Source of the DNA: Strigamia acuminata
Taxonomy: Eukaryota > Arthropoda > Chilopoda > Geophilomorpha > Linotaeniidae
Reading direction: 5' to 3'
Length of the DNA stretch: 60,000 nucleotides
Assembly: GCA_949358305.1 (NCBI GenBank)
Contig: OX442314.1
Location: 54,571,369-54,631,368 of the forward strand
Shown: positions 56,397 through 60,000 of the stretch, piece after piece
Numbering within the stretch: the first letter of the stretch is position 1
Layout of the letters: each line of letters opens with the position of its first letter
Program-made: the position numbers and the translations under genes
The notes under the pieces: model-generated
Database searches by the model: none
Told to the model about the DNA's origin: nothing
The model's input: the letters and a program-made list of their open reading frames with translations, nothing else

Positions 56397-56414
56397 ATCT
56401 CGGTGGAACCTCCA
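56397..56414 (-). promoter_or_regulatory. Primer-binding site complementary to tRNA-Gln
   Basis: The minus strand reads TGGAGGTTCCACCGAGAT, 2 bp after the LTR end. Its complement equals the 3' end of metazoan tRNA-Gln (..ATCTCGGTGGAACCT plus CCA). This fixes the element's direction. Confidence 0.85.
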
Positions 56415-56416
56415 CG

Positions 56417-57993
56417 TGTGACGATGACCTTTCGATGACGCTATCCGCTCAAAATGTGTATTTTGGCATAACAAGCTAGTCTATCTATTCAGTAGTTGAG
56501 AGATAGGATTGACAAAACCTAAAGTGTGAACTGGGTAAAATAATGAAACCGGTGGTACATAACAAGACATAACATATTTATTGATATCTAAATATAATCA
56601 CCGTAAAGTGATTATATTAATCAATGTGCATAAAATATAGTTACACAATAACTATGCCGACAAATGGCCAAGGAATTCTCGATTAAACTATACATATAGT
56701 TGCCTGTGCGGCGCTATAATAATATCAATCGGCTTCGTCCTGGTAAGATGTCGTCTGAATCGGTTGATTATTTGGTCCTGGTTCGAATCTGTAATGAAAG
56801 GGTTAGTATCCGAGGACGTCCGGTTGACGGTATCTGCATCGCCACAAACTTGGGGCGGTTATTGGTTTAAATGGCTTGTGAGAGCCATTTACCAATTGAC
56901 CTCTTATAAATGCTTTAAGACATTTATAATTGGTGTGATACGTCAAATGGTTCTTCATACGAGAGTAAACTGTTGCGAGTTTACAATCATAACTTCTGGT
57001 TCCGTGTAATGGATGTATTTATTAGAGCATTACCTTTCAGTAAATACTCGTAATAATTCTGCTTACATAAAGTTGGCAATTTAGTTACACATTTACTGGC
57101 AAGTAAATGCTAATGTAGCTAGTCTTCAGTTTTGTACAGTTCTGGAAGAAGTATCCATGTTTATGCACAATGCTGAGTTGTGACATAAACTAGCTGGGGA
57201 TTTAATCTAACTAAACTTTTCCGAGTTTAGTTATTTCAACCCTAATGTTACATTTTCGACACGCTGTTCGGCAGCCGTGGTTTACTGTAACTGGCAGGCC
57301 TTGTGGAACACTTGTTGAATTATATCCGGCCCGACGGGATTCTTACTACTCATCGCCGCGACCTGATCTCCTCACGGCCACACAGCCATCATCGGGCACC
57401 CGGACATGGAGGCATCATATCACCCATCTCCACGTCAAGTGTACGCCGTATGTATGTTCTCATAAGCCCGCAGTATAAGGGGCATTGGCTGCGCAATCAA
57501 CAGGCAAGCTTGTGTTTGCGCAATCAACATAACACCGAAGTAGTAGAATGGGCTCAAGAAAACATATAGTCAAAATATCTGGTCAAGAGCGAGCTACTTC
57601 CTGTTGCAAGGAAGTATATACTCGGGGAAAACAATAGCTTGGCCACTGCTCCAATGAGAGCAATGGTCCTGCAAATCCCCCCAATCACTGGTCACGGTGA
57701 TGGGATACTCAGAGCACATTTCCAGTCCAGGTGGTCAACAGGAACTGGATACTCAGGCCATAGCTCTCTGCTAGGTCGGGACAGGAACTGGATAGCGAGG
57801 AACACTTTTGGATTAAGTCTTTCAACTTGATCCGCGGGGGTCCACGCTTGAAGCAGGTGTGAGGGGAGATTTAATCCCCTAAACCTAGTTTTGAGGTAAC
57901 TTTGCAGAGTTACCACAAAACAACATAATATCTGTATTTATTTCCATAAATATAAGATAAAGTCGATTCTCTGCCTTAAAATCACATAAAAGT
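56417..57993 (-). repeat. 5' LTR of the large retrotransposon, interrupted
   Basis: Matches 38067-39641. The copy breaks off at 57993/57994, where a second LTR element begins. The missing 124 bp (equivalent to 39642-39765) should lie beyond that insertion, outside the window. Confidence 0.85.
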
Positions 57994-59012
57994 TGTTGTG
58001 ACCCGACTGGACCGGGGTCAACGAAGAGTTTCTCTCGTGACCTCGTTTCGGGTGTAAGGGGAGCCGCAAGCGCGTCTCCCTTCCCTCAGTGCATTGACAT
58101 CTAGTCAATGGACAGGCGTCTGCCCTGAGGGAGTGGGGATGGCTCGTCCACCCCACCATTGGGTGATTCCGGTCACCTGTCAACCCCGCTTTGTGCAAAG
58201 GAATGTGCCTTGCACTGAGCGGGCAGAACCAACACAACCATCAAACGAGAAACACACGTAAAATCCGTCGTCCTACAAGATCAGGCCCAAGTAAATATAC
58301 TGGGATTGACCGAGGACAAAGGACAATTTACCGTGAGTACGTTTGGTCAGTGTCAAACTCCGCAGAGTAACCTGCGAGATAAGATTACCACACTATTTTA
58401 GCACACCAGCTAGAAATAGTAAAAACCACTCCAGTTTAGCGAGTTGTGCAGACAAACGGTCGCACAAGCCTAAACTGCAGTAAAACCACGACGAGCGTTC
58501 CCGCCGCTGTGTGACCGCCGGGAGCCAGAAGAGTCCGCCGCTGTGTGATCGCCGGACACCCCACAAAAAACCTAGACAACAGACCGAAGTAAGCCTTTTA
58601 ACTAAGCATTCACTCGCGCCCGACCAGCGTGAGCCCGAAGGACCAGCCAGAGACGAGCCGAGGACGCCATATTGCCACGCCGGCCCAAGACGACATCACG
58701 TTGCTACAACGAGGACGCCATCTTGGACACGCACGAGACAACAGACGACCTCGCCGATTCCAGCCAGCTTTCATCTTACCTTTGCCTTTCCATTTCCCAT
58801 CACCCATTCCGATTTACCTTTTACTTACCCTTTATATATATATATATAAGATATATCTGTACATTGCCCCGCAGAATAAATCTATATTATATTTTACCTT
58901 TTATATCTGTGTAATCATTTCTTTGGGTAAACCGCTTGAGCAAAGCGGTAGTGAGTTAGTCGAATTAAGTAATCAACCCACGAGTTAGCGACGGTTAGAG
59001 TTGAGCGCGACA
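57994..59012 (+). repeat. 5' LTR of a second LTR retrotransposon
   Basis: Begins TGTTGTGACCCGACTGG and ends ...GAGCGCGACA, 2 bp before a primer-binding site. It contains CCTTTATATATATA (about 58827-58840, TATA) and AATAAA (about 58875), the usual promoter and polyadenylation order. GC-rich composition differs from the host LTR. The ORFs within (58511-58988) are probably fortuitous. Confidence 0.7.
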
Positions 59013-59014
59013 CG

Positions 59015-59032
59015 TGGGGGCCTGTCCGGGAT
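59015..59032 (+). promoter_or_regulatory. Primer-binding site, tRNA-Pro-like
   Basis: TGGGGGCCTGTCCGGGAT follows CA+CG, the same 2-bp spacing as in the other element. It differs from the usual tRNA-Pro site at two adjacent bases, so either this species' tRNA-Pro differs or the site has mutated. Confidence 0.65.
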
Positions 59033-59084
59033 CAAGTTGAATAACTGATTCTAACCTGTGATTACACCATACCCAAAGCAAGAA

Positions 59085-60000
59085 ATGGCAGATAATACTC
59101 GAGTAACAGACTCCGACTCAGACGTTAACAAACGAGCCGGTAGTCGCAAAGGAACCGACTATCATTTGAGGTCGGGAGGTCCTTTGCCCAAAGCCTCAGC
59201 GCACGAGTCTAGGCAAAAACGCCGCAAGGCCAAGCCAGACCGACGAAGCGCTTCGGAGGCATCGCACCCGTCTCACGCCGAGACGAGGCAGCGATTGGAC
59301 GAGACGGAGCGGAGTGAGGATCCGTCCCACTCCAAACCGCCGCGTCCCAATCGTGACGGCGAGACGAGCGGAAACGAGGTTTTATCCCGTAACCAATCGC
59401 CTCGTCTAACGCACGATACCGAGGTGAGCGATCCGAGAGCGACGTCTTCGATACAAAGGACGGCGTCCGACACGACAGCGAATTCAGCGCTAAACACGCC
59501 AATTACGCACAGTCGACCAGCCTCGGTAGTGTCTGAAGGGCACAAGTCCAACTCGTCCTCTGTCAAGCGTGTTTCGAGCCAGCCTTACAGCGTCTCGGGC
59601 ACCTTGATTGATGCGATGCAATTGGCACAAGCGGAGGGAGTGAGATACACCCTTCCGACGGGGAAGATTACAGTGTACGAAACGTTACAAATCGTACGTG
59701 CAGCTTTAAAAGCGCACAGTGTATCCCCACAAATCACCATTGTTGAAGGTGCACACGCTCAACAATTGGTTGATTCCGCTCAATTTGAAGCGGATGCAGA
59801 GAATGAGGCTCGACAAGCCATTCGCGAGAGACGGAGGAAGCTGGCGGAAAGAGAAGCGCAAGCTCTCGAGTACGGCAGAACCCAGCCCAATCCGACTACT
59901 CCCGAGGAGATAGAAATAGTTGACCGAGCCCTGAGAGCACATCGATATGCTTTCCACTCGCAACAAGAAGCAGAGCGAGCATTTATGGCCAGATTGCGAC
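59085..60000 (+). CDS. gag: Gag-like ORF of the second LTR element (partial, open at window end)
   Basis: ATG at 59085, 53 bp after the primer-binding site, open for 305 codons to the end of the window. It starts MADNTRVTDSDSDVNKRAGS, then a long Arg/Ser/Glu-rich disordered region, a short ordered part (SGTLIDAMQLAQAEGVRYTL) and a Glu/Arg-rich helical stretch (ENEARQAIRERRRKLAEREA). No zinc knuckle has been reached. Position and composition argue for a gypsy-type Gag N-terminus; the family cannot be fixed without pol. Confidence 0.65.
   Translation, partial: MADNTRVTDSDSDVNKRAGSRKGTDYHLRSGGPLPKASAHESRQKRRKAKPDRRSASEASHPSHAETRQRLDETERSEDPSHSKPPRPNRDGETSGNEVLSRNQSPRLTHDTEVSDPRATSSIQRTASDTTANSALNTPITHSRPASVVSEGHKSNSSSVKRVSSQPYSVSGTLIDAMQLAQAEGVRYTLPTGKITVYETLQIVRAALKAHSVSPQITIVEGAHAQQLVDSAQFEADAENEARQAIRERRRKLAEREAQALEYGRTQPNPTTPEEIEIVDRALRAHRYAFHSQQEAERAFMARLR

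Larger units (their letters stand above)
38067..57993 (-). mobile_element. Large gypsy-type LTR retrotransposon (with nested P-element)
   Basis: Two direct LTR copies flank an internal region read on the minus strand: PBS, leader, gag, frameshift site, pol, third ORF, polypurine tract. The internal part is about 16.6 kb, of which 4.8 kb is the inserted P-element. The two LTRs differ by only about eight substitutions and one 3-bp indel over the 1.58 kb they share, so the insertion is young. The 5' LTR continues outside the window because a second LTR element has landed in it at 57994. Confidence 0.85.

Noticed and set aside
58511-58988. ORFs in the second LTR with Pro/Arg/His-rich peptides
   Set aside because: They overlap the TATA and polyA region of an LTR and lack domains.
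1-60000. CRISPR arrays, bacterial operons or rRNA
   Set aside because: None seen; the tandem repeats here are minisatellites without unique spacers, and the DNA is eukaryotic.

Overview
This is a eukaryotic window from an invertebrate animal, probably an arthropod (inferred). Evidence is AT-rich DNA, short GT-AG introns, metazoan gene families (VMAC-like, ANKRD34-like, PHF7/G2E3-like, SMC2, C2H2 zinc fingers) and mixed metazoan transposons. Only two loci look like ordinary intact host genes. Most of the window is transposable-element sequence, often nested.

Layout. 1-1015: non-coding with a 75-bp-arm palindromic MITE. 1016-4578 (-): a broken PHF7/G2E3-like fragment and an intron-retaining, decayed SMC2 copy. 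5258-5941 (+): single-exon VMAC-like coiled-coil gene. 6954-9439 (+): two-exon ANKRD34-like gene whose intron holds a MITE with another element nested in it. 9840-18380: MITEs, Ty1/copia remains, a foldback element with about 0.67-kb arms, gypsy integrase pieces and unclassified exon-like ORFs. 18380-23663: a CACTA/EnSpm-like transposon carrying a 5'-incomplete transposase (+) and a well-preserved nine-exon SAM-domain gene (-). 25834-26409 and 32955-35271 (-): two copies of a C2H2 zinc-finger gene, one ending prematurely and one split by a 1.56-kb transposon with 8-bp target duplication. 35790-37810: mosaic of copia and BEL/Pao scraps.

38067-57993 is one long gypsy-type LTR retrotransposon on the - strand. 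It has two LTRs (about 99.5% alike by eye), a primer-binding site matching tRNA-Gln, gag, a canonical A_AAA_AAC frameshift heptamer, pol (PR-RT-RH-IN) and an unusual third ORF after a likely splice acceptor. A complete 4785-bp P-element with a four-exon THAP transposase sits inside gag. A second LTR element (tRNA-Pro-like primer site, plus strand, gag open to the window end) has inserted into the outer LTR at 57994.

The most novel signal is a dispersed candidate structured RNA: five copies, all on +, of a nearly invariant 26-nt core closed by a stem whose sequence changes but stays paired. It is preceded by a CTCT(C) motif able to pair with the core. Runs of short perfect hairpins in the big LTR and its leader are a second unexplained structure. 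All identifications are by eye; no database search or folding program was run.
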